From contig NZ_JOIZ01000010.1 in assembly GCF_000721605.1 (NCBI RefSeq), positions 186,001 through 250,000 on the forward strand: a stretch of DNA of 64,000 nucleotides, read 5' to 3'. Positions 44,745 through 52,725 of the stretch are shown here, piece by piece. The notes below the pieces were generated by a model that was not told the origin of the DNA, ran no database searches, and worked only from the letters and a program-made list of their open reading frames with translations. This stretch comes from Streptomyces sp. NRRL S-37 (GTDB lineage: Bacteria; Actinomycetota; Actinomycetes; Streptomycetales; Streptomycetaceae). The number at the start of each line of letters is the position of its first letter. Positions within the stretch are counted from its first letter, which is position 1. The translations under genes were made by a program, and so were the position numbers.

Positions 44745-45749
44745 ATGAACGGGCCCCTGCACGTCGGCATCCTGCTGCCCACCCGGGAACAGGCCATCAA
44801 CGGCACCTACGCGGCGGCCCCGCTGCTGGGCTTCGCCCGGCAGGCCGAGGCTCTGGGATTCGACTCCCTCTGGGCGGGCGACTCGCTCACCGCCCGCCCC
44901 CGCCTGGACCCGCTCGTCGTCCTGGCCGCCGCTGCCGCCGCCACCGAGCGGATCACCGTCGGCACCGCCGCCCTGACCCCGGCCCTGCGCCACCCGCTGA
45001 TCGGCGCCAACATGGTCGCGAGCCTCAGCCACGTGGCCGCGGGCCGGCTGGTCCTCGGGCTCGGCTCCGGCTTCCCCATGCCCGAGACGGAGGAGGAGTT
45101 CGCCTCGGTCGGCGCCGGCTTCACCGGCCGCGTCGGACGCCTCGACGAGATCACCGCCCTGTGGCGCACGGCCTGGCGCGCCGGACAGGAGGGCGAACCG
45201 GCCGACTTCCAGGGCAGGTACTGGCAGGCCGACCACCTCGACCGGCTGCCCTCCCCGGCCACCGCCGGCGGCCCGCCGCTGTGGCTGGCCGGCAGCGACA
45301 CCCCCAAGGTGCTCGCCCGCGCCGCCACCCGCTACGACGGCTGGCTGCCGTTCCTGCCCGACCCCGACGCCTACGGCCGGGCTCGCCGCCGGATCGCCGA
45401 GCTCGCCGAGGAGGCGGGCCGCCCCGCCGGCGCCGTCACCCCCGCCCTGTACGCGACGATCACGGTGAACCGCGACGAGCGGGCGGCCGAGGCCGAACTG
45501 GAGCACTACATCAGCCACTACTACGGCCGTTCCCTCGACCAGATGCGCACCATCCAGGCCTACGCCTGGGGCAGCGCCGAGAAGTGCGCCGAATGGCTCG
45601 GCGGCTACGTCCGGGCCGGCGCCCGCCACCTGGTCCTGAGGATCGGATCGCTCGACCCGGAACCGCAGTTGAAGGAGATCGCCGAGGTGCTGCTGCCCGC
45701 GGTACGCGCCCTCGGCCCGTCCACCACCGTGGGGAGTACACAGTCGTGA
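44745..45749 (+). CDS. Luciferase-like (LLM) flavin or F420 monooxygenase
   Basis: A 334-residue TIM-barrel oxidoreductase: HVGILLPTREQ, GFDSLWAGDSLTARPRLDPL, VGTAALTPALRHP, LGLGSGFPMPE and the C-terminal AEWLGGYVRAGARHLVLR. FMN and F420 users cannot be separated here. It overlaps the thioesterase gene by 4 bp. Tailoring of the polyketide end (oxidation or Baeyer-Villiger type) is inferred from place only. Confidence 0.85.
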   Translation: MNGPLHVGILLPTREQAINGTYAAAPLLGFARQAEALGFDSLWAGDSLTARPRLDPLVVLAAAAAATERITVGTAALTPALRHPLIGANMVASLSHVAAGRLVLGLGSGFPMPETEEEFASVGAGFTGRVGRLDEITALWRTAWRAGQEGEPADFQGRYWQADHLDRLPSPATAGGPPLWLAGSDTPKVLARAATRYDGWLPFLPDPDAYGRARRRIAELAEEAGRPAGAVTPALYATITVNRDERAAEAELEHYISHYYGRSLDQMRTIQAYAWGSAEKCAEWLGGYVRAGARHLVLRIGSLDPEPQLKEIAEVLLPAVRALGPSTTVGSTQS

Positions 45750-46570
45750 CCAGTACCACCAACGCAACGGACACCGGCGCCACCGTCACCGCCGGCAGCC
45801 GGATGTCCCGTGCGGGCCAGTGGTTCCACCCGGTGGAGCCCTCGCCCGACGCCTCGATCCGGTTGTTCCTGCTCCCGCACGCGGGCAGCGGCGCCATCAT
45901 CTACCGGGACTGGGAGAGCCTGCTGCCGCCCGACATCGCCGCGCAGGCGGTGACCCTGCCGGGCCGTCACAACCGCCGGGAGGAGCCGACGTACGAGGAG
46001 TTCTGGCCGCTGCTCGAAGCGCTGCACGAGGCCGTGCTCGACGACCTGGACGACCGGCCGTTCGCGTTCTTCGGGCACTGCCTCGGCGCCCAGCTGGCAT
46101 TCCGGCTGGCCATCCGCATGGAGGAGGAGGGCGGCCCGGCGCCCGTCATGGTCGGCATGTCCGGCTGGTCGCCCGTGGGCTTCTTCCAGCCCACCGAGGA
46201 GCAGAGCCGGATGCCCGAGTCCGAGCTCGTCGAGTGGATCAAGAAGCTGGGCTCCTTCCCGGCCGAGATCTACGACAATCCCGAGATGCTCGCCCTCGTG
46301 GTCCCCGCGCTCCGCGCCGACCTCAGGGTCGCCGCCCAGTACGTCGACGACGGCGCCGGGGTCGCCTGCCCGCTCGCCTCCTACGGCGGGCGCTCCGACC
46401 CTCTGCAGGAGGAGCCGGACGCCATGACCCACTGGGCCGGACGCACCCCCGCCTACCTCGGCCACAACGAGTACTCCGGCGGCCACTTCTACATCGACAC
46501 CCACGCCCAGGCCGTCACCGCCCACTTCGCGCACCGCCTGCAGCGGATCGCCGCCCGACCCGCGCGCTAG
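45746..46570 (+). CDS. Type II thioesterase with Cys nucleophile
   Basis: A 274-residue alpha/beta-hydrolase thioesterase of the GrsT/TEII type: FLLPHAGSGAIIYRDW, PGRHNRREEPTYEEF, and the nucleophile elbow FFGHCLGAQLAFRL. The family has GHSxG; here Ser is Cys (codon TGC, about residue 114). YGGRSDP and GGHFYI supply the Asp and His. It starts at GTG 45746 (GTGA overlap). It may release the PKS product or edit stalled chains. The TAG stop coincides with the left end of a MITE, so the original C-terminus may have been longer. Confidence 0.88.
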   Translation: MTSTTNATDTGATVTAGSRMSRAGQWFHPVEPSPDASIRLFLLPHAGSGAIIYRDWESLLPPDIAAQAVTLPGRHNRREEPTYEEFWPLLEALHEAVLDDLDDRPFAFFGHCLGAQLAFRLAIRMEEEGGPAPVMVGMSGWSPVGFFQPTEEQSRMPESELVEWIKKLGSFPAEIYDNPEMLALVVPALRADLRVAAQYVDDGAGVACPLASYGGRSDPLQEEPDAMTHWAGRTPAYLGHNEYSGGHFYIDTHAQAVTAHFAHRLQRIAARPAR

Positions 46571-46809
46571 GGCCTGTCGTTTGGATCATGCCGGCGTCGC
46601 GGGGCGTGGCACGCACTCCCCCAGAGGGGGGACCCCCAGCCGCGTTGTCGTCGGTTGTCAACTCCCCCACGCTCGGCTGCGCTCGCGCGGGAGGGACCCC
46701 CATCGCGTTGCCGCCCTCCTCCGCCTTGCATCTGCACGCACCACGCCCCGCTCCGGGTCGGCCGAGAGGCGCAGTCGCTCTCGGCCGACCCGATCCAAAC
46801 GACAGGCCC
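46570..46809. mobile_element. MITE-like element touching the thioesterase stop
   Basis: A 240-bp element with perfect 18-base terminal repeats GGGCCTGTCGTTTGGATC (46570-46587) and its inverse at 46792-46809. The interior has several GC hairpins (for example GGTCGGCCGAGAG near 46758) and no gene. The type is common in Streptomyces intergenic DNA and probably moved by an IS5/IS630-like transposase in trans. Confidence 0.8.
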
Positions 46810-46967
46810 TGGCGCCGCGACCGGAGAGGCCGACGGCGGCCTCCCCGGCCACAGCACCCGCGCGGCACCGGGAAGGCGCCCCGCTCCGGCGCCTTCCCGG
46901 TCTGCACCACACGCCCAGCACCGGCTCCACACGAGTGCCCGGGTTCCACAGCACGGCCGGCACCCGT

Positions 46968-46999
46968 GTCAGCGCCGTGTCAGCGGACTGCGCGACAGT
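46968..46999 (+). promoter_or_regulatory. SARP-type repeats upstream of P450
   Basis: GTGTCAGCGCCGTGTCAGCG holds GTCAG at 46968 and 46979, 11 apart, then GACAGT as a -10-like box near 46994. It lies about 100 bases before the P450 start. Confidence 0.6.
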
Positions 47000-47096
47000 G
47001 GCGCACGACCGTCCGCGGCCTTGGACGGGACACCACCCATGTCCCCTCGGCCCCGGCGGCGTCAGCGCGTCCGAGTCCGACCACGGAAGAGAGCCG

Positions 47097-48350
47097 GTGC
47101 CCGGGATCCACCTGCCTGACCCCTCATCCCTGGAGGCCGACGTGTCGCTCGCGGACCACACCGATGTCCTGGACTGGCCCTTCTCCCGCACCGAGGACGG
47201 AGACCCGCCGCCCATCCTGGCGGAACTGCGCAACGCGCCCCCGTGCGTGGTGCGCCTCCCGGCGGGAGCCGCCGAGTCCCGCCTGGCCTGGCTGGTGACC
47301 CGGTACGCCGACGTACGGCAGGCGCTGGGCGATCCCCGCCTCAGCGCCGACGAACGGCTGCCCGGCGCACCGGTGCGCATCCAGGTCCCGCCCGGCGGGA
47401 ACCCGAGTTCCTTCCTGCGCATGGACGACCCCGAGCACGCCCGGCTCCGCCGCATGATCCAGACCGAGTTCACCGCGCGCCGGGTGAAGCGGCTGCGCGA
47501 ACCGGTCCAGCGGCTGGTGGACGAGCTGCTGGACGAACTGGAGGCACTGCCCCGGCCGGCCGACCTGCACGCGGTGTTCTCCCGCGCGCTGCCGACCCTC
47601 GTCATCGCACGGCTGCTGGGCGTTCCGGAGGACGACTCCGCGTTCTTCATCGAGAAGACCCGCGTCACCATCTCCCAGGAGGACCCGGCGGTCTCCCTGG
47701 CCGCCTTCGAGGAGATGTCCGAGTACCTGGCCAAACTGGCGCTGCGCAAGCTGGAGAGCCCTGGTGACGACCTGATCAGCCGCCTCGCGGTCAACCACCA
47801 CGCGAAGGGCGCCATCACTCTGGACGAGCTGGTCGGCATCGCCCGGCTGGTCCTGGTGGCCGGACACGAGACCACCACCAACCAGATCGCCCTGAACATC
47901 CTGGCGCTGCTGCGCGACGACGACCTGCGGGCGCGGGTGGCCGCCGACGACGGCGCGCTCATACCGAACTTCATCGAGGAGTCGATGCGCTACTGGTCGA
48001 TCTCCCAGGACGCGATGGTCCGGCTGGCGGTGGAGGACCTCGAACTCGGCGGTGTGGCCGTCTCCAAGGGCGACGCCGTCGTCATCTCCGTGCCCGCCGG
48101 CAACCACGACGAGTCGGTCTTCACCTGCCCGCACCGGATCGACCCGCACCGCGACACCAGCGGCCACCTGCAGTGGGGCTTCGGCCCGCACTACTGCCAG
48201 GGGGCCCCGCTGGCGCGGCTGGAGATGGAGCTGTCGCTGCGCTCCCTGCTGCGGCGTTTCCCGAACCTGCGGCTGGCGGCCGACCCGCGCACGGTCTTCC
48301 GCCGCGGCACCGTCTTCCACGGGGTGACACACCTTCCCGTGACCTGGTGA
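47097..48350 (+). CDS. Cytochrome P450
   Basis: A 417-residue soluble bacterial P450. I-helix LVAGHETTTNQ, K-helix EESMR and the haem block WGFGPHYCQGAPLAR with Cys367 are present; the usual FG before the block is WG. Start GTG 47097 with GGAAGAGAG upstream. It is 55 bases from the MFS gene. It could install a hydroxyl, or desaturate the alkyl azoxy chain. Redox partner may be the ferredoxin at 24657. Confidence 0.93.
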   Translation: MPGIHLPDPSSLEADVSLADHTDVLDWPFSRTEDGDPPPILAELRNAPPCVVRLPAGAAESRLAWLVTRYADVRQALGDPRLSADERLPGAPVRIQVPPGGNPSSFLRMDDPEHARLRRMIQTEFTARRVKRLREPVQRLVDELLDELEALPRPADLHAVFSRALPTLVIARLLGVPEDDSAFFIEKTRVTISQEDPAVSLAAFEEMSEYLAKLALRKLESPGDDLISRLAVNHHAKGAITLDELVGIARLVLVAGHETTTNQIALNILALLRDDDLRARVAADDGALIPNFIEESMRYWSISQDAMVRLAVEDLELGGVAVSKGDAVVISVPAGNHDESVFTCPHRIDPHRDTSGHLQWGFGPHYCQGAPLARLEMELSLRSLLRRFPNLRLAADPRTVFRRGTVFHGVTHLPVTW

Positions 48351-48410
48351 CCGGCCACGGTACCGGCACCACCGGCCAACCACCCGAAATGATCGAGAAA
48401 CGGAGTCGTC

Positions 48411-49883
48411 ATGACTTCTGAGACAAGCACGGAAGTCGTCGTCGAGGGGCGTACGCCGACGCCCCCCGGCGGCGCACCGGCCGCCGCCCCCTCGGCCGGT
48501 GCGCTCCTGGTGGTGCTCGTGGGCACGTTCATCACGGTGCTGGACTTCTTCATCGCCAACGTGGCCGTGCCCGCCATCAAGGCCGACCTGGGCGCCGGCG
48601 CCGCCCAGGCCCAGATGTTCGTCGTGGGCTACGGCGTCGCCTTCACCGCGGGACTGATCACCGGCGGCAGGCTCGGCGACCTCTTCGGCCGCCGGCGGAT
48701 GTTCACGCTCGGCATGGTGCTGTTCATGCTGGCCTCGGCCGCGTGCAGCCTGGCACCCACGGCGACCGTCCTGGTCGTCGCCCGCATCGCTCAGGGCGCC
48801 GCCGCCGCGCTGATGGTGCCGCAGGTGCTCGGCATCATCGGCACGGTGTACACCGGCGCCGCCCGCGACCGCGCCTTCAACGCCTACGGCCTGGTCATCG
48901 GACTCGCCGGCGTCTTCGGCCAGTTCATCGGCGGTGCCCTGATCACGGTCGACATCGCGGGACTGAGCTGGCGGACCATCTTCCTGATCAACGTCCCGCT
49001 CTGTCTGGTCTCCCTGGCCTTCGTCGGCCGCACGATCCCCGAGTCGCGCGGCGAGGGCGGCACCCGGCTGGATCTCGTGGGTGCCCTGCTGGTCACGGCG
49101 TCCCTGGGCATCATCGTCTTCGCGCTGCTGGAGGGCCAGGAGAGCGGCTGGCCGCTGTGGGTGTGGGAGGCGCTGGCCGGTGCTGCCGTCCTGCTGGCGG
49201 TGACCGTCTGGCACCTGCGCCGGCGGGCGGCGGCCGACCGGGGCCCGCTGATCGAACCCGCCCTGTTCAAGGGCCGGGTGTTCTCGGTGGGGCTGACCGC
49301 GACGGTGGTCTACTTCCTCGCGATGGGCTCCTTCTTCTTCGTCCTGGCCCTCTACCTGCAACTGGGCCGGGGCCTGTCGCCCCTGGAGTCCGGGTCCGTC
49401 TTCCTGGCTCTGGGCGCGGGCTACTTCGGCGCCTCGGTGGTGTCGTCGCGCAAGGCCGCCTCGGTCACCGCCCGCAGGGTGGCCGTCGGCCCGCTGACCC
49501 TCGCGATCGGCTACGCGGCGGTCGCCCTGACCGCCGACCGCCTCGACACGATGGGGCACGTGCTGTGGCTGCTGCCCGCCCTCCTCGTCGCCGGGCTCGG
49601 CATGGGCCTGACCACCGGCCCGCTGACCAACCTGGTGCTGGGCGCGGCCGCGCCCGAGCACGCGGCCTCCGCGTCCGGGCTGCTGAACACCGCCCAGGAG
49701 GGCGGCGCGGCCGTCGGCGTGGCGATCGCCGGAGCGGTCTTCTTCCCCACCCTGGCCGACGCCGGCGGCTCGGCGGGCGCCTACCCGCACGCGTTCGCCG
49801 TCACGCTCGTCCCGCTCATCGCCCTGGGACTCCTGGCCTCCGCCCTGGTGCTGGCGGCGCCGGGCCGCACCGCACGGCGCTGA
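48411..49883 (+). CDS. DHA2-type 14-helix MFS exporter (VlmF-like)
   Basis: A 490-residue MFS protein with 14 spans. VTVLDFFIANVAVPAIKADL-like motif (seen here as TVLDFFIANVAVPAIK), GGRLGDLFGRRRMF and GAALITVDI-type segments fit the EmrB/QacA group. The location after the P450 and the presence of VlmF, an exporter giving valanimycin resistance, in the related cluster suggest self-resistance by export. Confidence 0.9.
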   Translation: MTSETSTEVVVEGRTPTPPGGAPAAAPSAGALLVVLVGTFITVLDFFIANVAVPAIKADLGAGAAQAQMFVVGYGVAFTAGLITGGRLGDLFGRRRMFTLGMVLFMLASAACSLAPTATVLVVARIAQGAAAALMVPQVLGIIGTVYTGAARDRAFNAYGLVIGLAGVFGQFIGGALITVDIAGLSWRTIFLINVPLCLVSLAFVGRTIPESRGEGGTRLDLVGALLVTASLGIIVFALLEGQESGWPLWVWEALAGAAVLLAVTVWHLRRRAAADRGPLIEPALFKGRVFSVGLTATVVYFLAMGSFFFVLALYLQLGRGLSPLESGSVFLALGAGYFGASVVSSRKAASVTARRVAVGPLTLAIGYAAVALTADRLDTMGHVLWLLPALLVAGLGMGLTTGPLTNLVLGAAAPEHAASASGLLNTAQEGGAAVGVAIAGAVFFPTLADAGGSAGAYPHAFAVTLVPLIALGLLASALVLAAPGRTARR

Positions 49884-49914
49884 GGGTCCCCACCACCCAA
49901 GGAAGGCAGGCGTC

Positions 49915-50745
49915 ATGCCGTACGTCACCACCCGGGACGGGACCCGGCTCCACTGCACCGACTGGGGCGAAGGACGTCCCGTGGTGCTGCTCAACGCCGC
50001 CATGGCGGACTCGCGGATGTGGGAGTTCCAGGCGCCGTTCCTGGCCGGTCAGGGGCTGCGCTGCGTCACCTACGACCGGCGCGGCACCGGGCGCTCGGAC
50101 GTCCCCTGGAGCGGCTACGACTACGACACCCTCGCCTCGGACCTCGCCGACCTGCTCGACCACCTCGACCTGCGGGACGTCCTGCTGGTCGGCTGTGCGG
50201 CGGGCGGCGGTGAGGCCGTGCGCTACCTGTCCCGGTACGGCGCCGGGCGGGTGGGGAAGCTGGCGCTGGTCTCCTCGACCACGCCGTTTCTGCTGCGGAC
50301 CCCGGACAACCCGGACGGCCTGGAGATGGCGCTGTTCGAGGAGATCGAGAAGGCCATCCGGACCGACCGGGCCGCCTGGCTGAGATCACTGACCTGGCCG
50401 TTCTTCGCCGGCCCCGAGGCGGATCCGGCGAGCACGCCACTCTCGCCCCGACTGGCCGAGTGGCTGATGGACCTGGCCATGGACACCTCGCCGCGGGCTG
50501 CCACGGAGATCTACCGCACGCTGTTCACCACCGACCAGCGAGCGGAGACGGCGGCCGTCCGGGTGCCCACCCTGGTCGTCCACGGCACCGCCGACCTCGC
50601 GGCGCCGTATCCGCTGTGCGCTCCCCGCACCGCGGAGCTCATTCCCGGCAGCACCCTGCTGACCTACGAGGGCGCGGCCCACGGCCTGTTCGCCACCCAC
50701 GCCGACCGTCTGAACGCGGACCTGCTGGCCTTCGCCAAGCAGTGA
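49915..50745 (+). CDS. Alpha/beta-hydrolase lacking its nucleophile
   Basis: A 276-residue protein closest to non-haem haloperoxidase/esterase-type hydrolases: TRDGTRLHCTDWGEGRP, YDRRGTGRSD, and the elbow LLVGCAAGGGEAVRYL. In the family this reads GHSxGG; here the Ser is Ala (GCG) and the His before it is Cys. The acid (HGTADLAAP) and His (GAAHGLFATH) are kept. It cannot act as a normal serine hydrolase; it may be a lyase, binding protein or degenerate. It follows the exporter by 31 bases with AAGGAAGG upstream. Confidence 0.87.
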   Translation: MPYVTTRDGTRLHCTDWGEGRPVVLLNAAMADSRMWEFQAPFLAGQGLRCVTYDRRGTGRSDVPWSGYDYDTLASDLADLLDHLDLRDVLLVGCAAGGGEAVRYLSRYGAGRVGKLALVSSTTPFLLRTPDNPDGLEMALFEEIEKAIRTDRAAWLRSLTWPFFAGPEADPASTPLSPRLAEWLMDLAMDTSPRAATEIYRTLFTTDQRAETAAVRVPTLVVHGTADLAAPYPLCAPRTAELIPGSTLLTYEGAAHGLFATHADRLNADLLAFAKQ

Positions 50746-50894
50746 CCGCGAGGGCGGCGCCTCCCGCGTGGCCGCCGCCCGGCCCCCGGCCGGGCGGCGG
50801 CCGGGCATACCGGCCGGCCCGCGCCTCGCCCTCCCTCCCACTCCCGGCCCACCTCGCACACGTGCCTCACACGCCCGCGGACCGGGGCGCCGGG

Positions 50895-50927
50895 GCGGGA
50901 CTCCGGGCGCTGCGCCCGGAGTCCCGC
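50895..50927. terminator. Hairpin terminator
   Basis: Arms 50895-50909 and 50913-50927 (GCGGGACTCCGGGCG) pair perfectly. It ends the P450-MFS-hydrolase unit. The rest of the 50746-51179 gap holds GC-rich spacer and the SARP-type repeats. Confidence 0.75.
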
Positions 50928-51057
50928 CGAGGGTGCCCGCGGCGCCCGGCCCGGCGCACCGCGGGCGTCCGCGACGGGCCGGGCGTGCCCTCGGCCCCGC
51001 GTCCCCGTGCCCGGCGTGTCCCTGCCCTGCCTCCCCGTGCCCGTGCGCCTCGTCGGC

Positions 51058-51099
51058 GTCAGCCGCACGTCAGCGCCGTGACAGCGGTCGGTGGCAGAG
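51058..51099 (+). promoter_or_regulatory. SARP-type repeats upstream of the VlmJ-like gene
   Basis: GTCAG at 51058 and 51069 and GACAG at 51080 are each 11 bases apart; CAGAGT at about 51094 may be the -10 box. The start codon is about 80 bases further on. Confidence 0.62.
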
Positions 51100-51179
51100 T
51101 CGACGTCGTGGGTCCGGAGCCGCAGGCGCGGCCCTGGCCCCGGACCCGCCGGCGCCGTCCGACGAAGGAGTACGCCCGC

Positions 51180-52145
51180 ATGGCAGATACAGCAGCCCCG
51201 GTCCCGATCCGGGCACTGGTCCTGGCCAACCCGGCCTCCGGCAGCCACAGCCCGGAACTGGTGGAACAGGTACGCCAGTTGTGCGACTCGTATCTGGAAC
51301 ACACCGAGGTGCACCCGACCACCGGACCGGGTGACGCCACCGTCGCGGTGCGGAGGGCCCTCGAACGGCACACCGGCGCCCCCGACCTGGTCGTCGTCAT
51401 CGGCGGCGACGGCACCGTCCGGGAGGCCGTCCAGGGCCTGGTGCCCGCCTCCGGGCGCGCCACGCTCGCGGTGGTGCCCGGCGGTACCGGCAACTCCGGC
51501 TACAAGATGCTGTGGGGCGACCGCCCCTGGACGGAGTCCATCAAGGCGATCCTCACCGACTCCGGCATCGGCGGCAGTGCCCGCCCGCGCCGCCTGGACC
51601 TGGCCCGTCTCGCCGAGACCCGTCAGTACGTCTACCTGGGCGCCTGCTCCGGTGTGATCGCCGACGCGCTGATCACCGCCCGCGACCTGCCGCTGACCGG
51701 CCGCGAGCGGTACGCTCGCGCCTTCGCCGACACCGCCGCGGGCTACGCGCCGTACCCGGGCCGGGTCACCGTCGACGGGCGGGTCGTGCACGAGGGCCCG
51801 ACCGTCCTCGCGAACGTCGGCGGCGGCCCCTACCGCGGCGGCCGGTTCAACGTCCTGCCCGACTCGTTGCTCGACGACGGCCTGCTCGACGTCTGCGTCA
51901 TCGGAGACGGGATCGCCGCGGCCGACGTACCGCGGCTGACCCTGACCGCCGCCCACATCGGCCACCCCGCCACGCGGTACGCGCGCGGCCGGACCATCAC
52001 CGTGGAGCGCACCGACGGCCGCCGACTGCCGCTGGAGCACGACGGCGAGTACCAGCACGGCATCGGCTCCACGGCCACCTTCGAGGTCCTCCCCGGCGCC
52101 CTCCCTGTGTGGGCCCCGGCCCACGACCGCCCCGAGACCCTCTGA
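51180..52145 (+). CDS. VlmJ-like diacylglycerol-kinase-family kinase
   Basis: A 321-residue lipid-kinase-fold protein: LVLANPASGSHSPELVE, the nucleotide motif VVVIGGDGTVREAVQG, and VPGGTGNSGYKMLWG, then the C-terminal beta domain with LDDGLLDVCVI. The standard PxGTxNxxA is changed to PGGTGNSGY. In valanimycin VlmJ phosphorylates the serine-derived hydroxyl of valanimycin hydrate and VlmK eliminates phosphate. The VlmK-type gene lies one gene downstream. AAGGAG ribosome site. Confidence 0.85.
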   Translation: MADTAAPVPIRALVLANPASGSHSPELVEQVRQLCDSYLEHTEVHPTTGPGDATVAVRRALERHTGAPDLVVVIGGDGTVREAVQGLVPASGRATLAVVPGGTGNSGYKMLWGDRPWTESIKAILTDSGIGGSARPRRLDLARLAETRQYVYLGACSGVIADALITARDLPLTGRERYARAFADTAAGYAPYPGRVTVDGRVVHEGPTVLANVGGGPYRGGRFNVLPDSLLDDGLLDVCVIGDGIAAADVPRLTLTAAHIGHPATRYARGRTITVERTDGRRLPLEHDGEYQHGIGSTATFEVLPGALPVWAPAHDRPETL

Positions 52146-52229
52146 GACATCCAGAACCCCCGTCGTACCGCACGCCTGGCGACGGCACGTCGGGTCACCC
52201 GCACCAACGGAAACGAGGAGAACACACAC

Positions 52230-52598
52230 ATGAGCGACCTGACCACCACCGTCGACCGCTACCTGGCCATCTGGAACGAGGCGGACGCCGACAAGCGCGC
52301 GGCGGCCATCGCCGAGCTGTTCACCGCCGACGCCCCGTACATCGACCCGCTCGCCGCCGTCGAGGGCCACGAGGGCTTCGGCGCGGTGGTGGCGGGCGCC
52401 CGCGAGCAGTTCAAGGGCCTGACCTTTGAACTGCACGGCACGGTCGACGCCCACCACAACCAGGCCCGGTTCCAGTGGGGCCTGGTCACCGAGCCCGGCG
52501 CCGAGCCGATCGCGATCGGTTTCGACGTCCTGGTCGCCGACGAGGCGGGCCGCATCAAGGCCGTCTACGGCTTCCTGGACAAGGTGCCGGCCGCCTGA
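52230..52598 (+). CDS. SnoaL-like (NTF2-fold) protein
   Basis: A 122-residue cone-barrel protein: VDRYLAIWNEADADKR, FTADAPYIDPLAAVEGHEG, and YGFLDKVPAA. SnoaL/ketosteroid-isomerase-like proteins act as small isomerases or hydratases, or only bind ligands. It lies between VlmJ- and VlmK-like genes, so it may assist dehydration or ligand handling. AACGAGGAGA ribosome site. Confidence 0.85.
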   Translation: MSDLTTTVDRYLAIWNEADADKRAAAIAELFTADAPYIDPLAAVEGHEGFGAVVAGAREQFKGLTFELHGTVDAHHNQARFQWGLVTEPGAEPIAIGFDVLVADEAGRIKAVYGFLDKVPAA

Positions 52599-52607
52599 AC
52601 CCCTCCC

Positions 52608-52648
52608 GCGGCGGCGGGAGCACCGGCCGACGGTGCTCCCGCCGCCGC
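52608..52648. terminator. Hairpin between SnoaL-like and VlmK-like genes
   Basis: Arms GCGGCGGCGGGAGCACCG (52608-52625) and 52631-52648 pair perfectly, loop 5. It may lower expression of the VlmK-like gene relative to the VlmJ-like gene. Confidence 0.65.
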
Positions 52649-52725
52649 TTCCACCCGCCCGGAGCGACCAGCCGCCGGCCACGGCACGCCCCGGCCGGCG
52701 TACGGCAAGAGAGGTGCCTCGCGCC

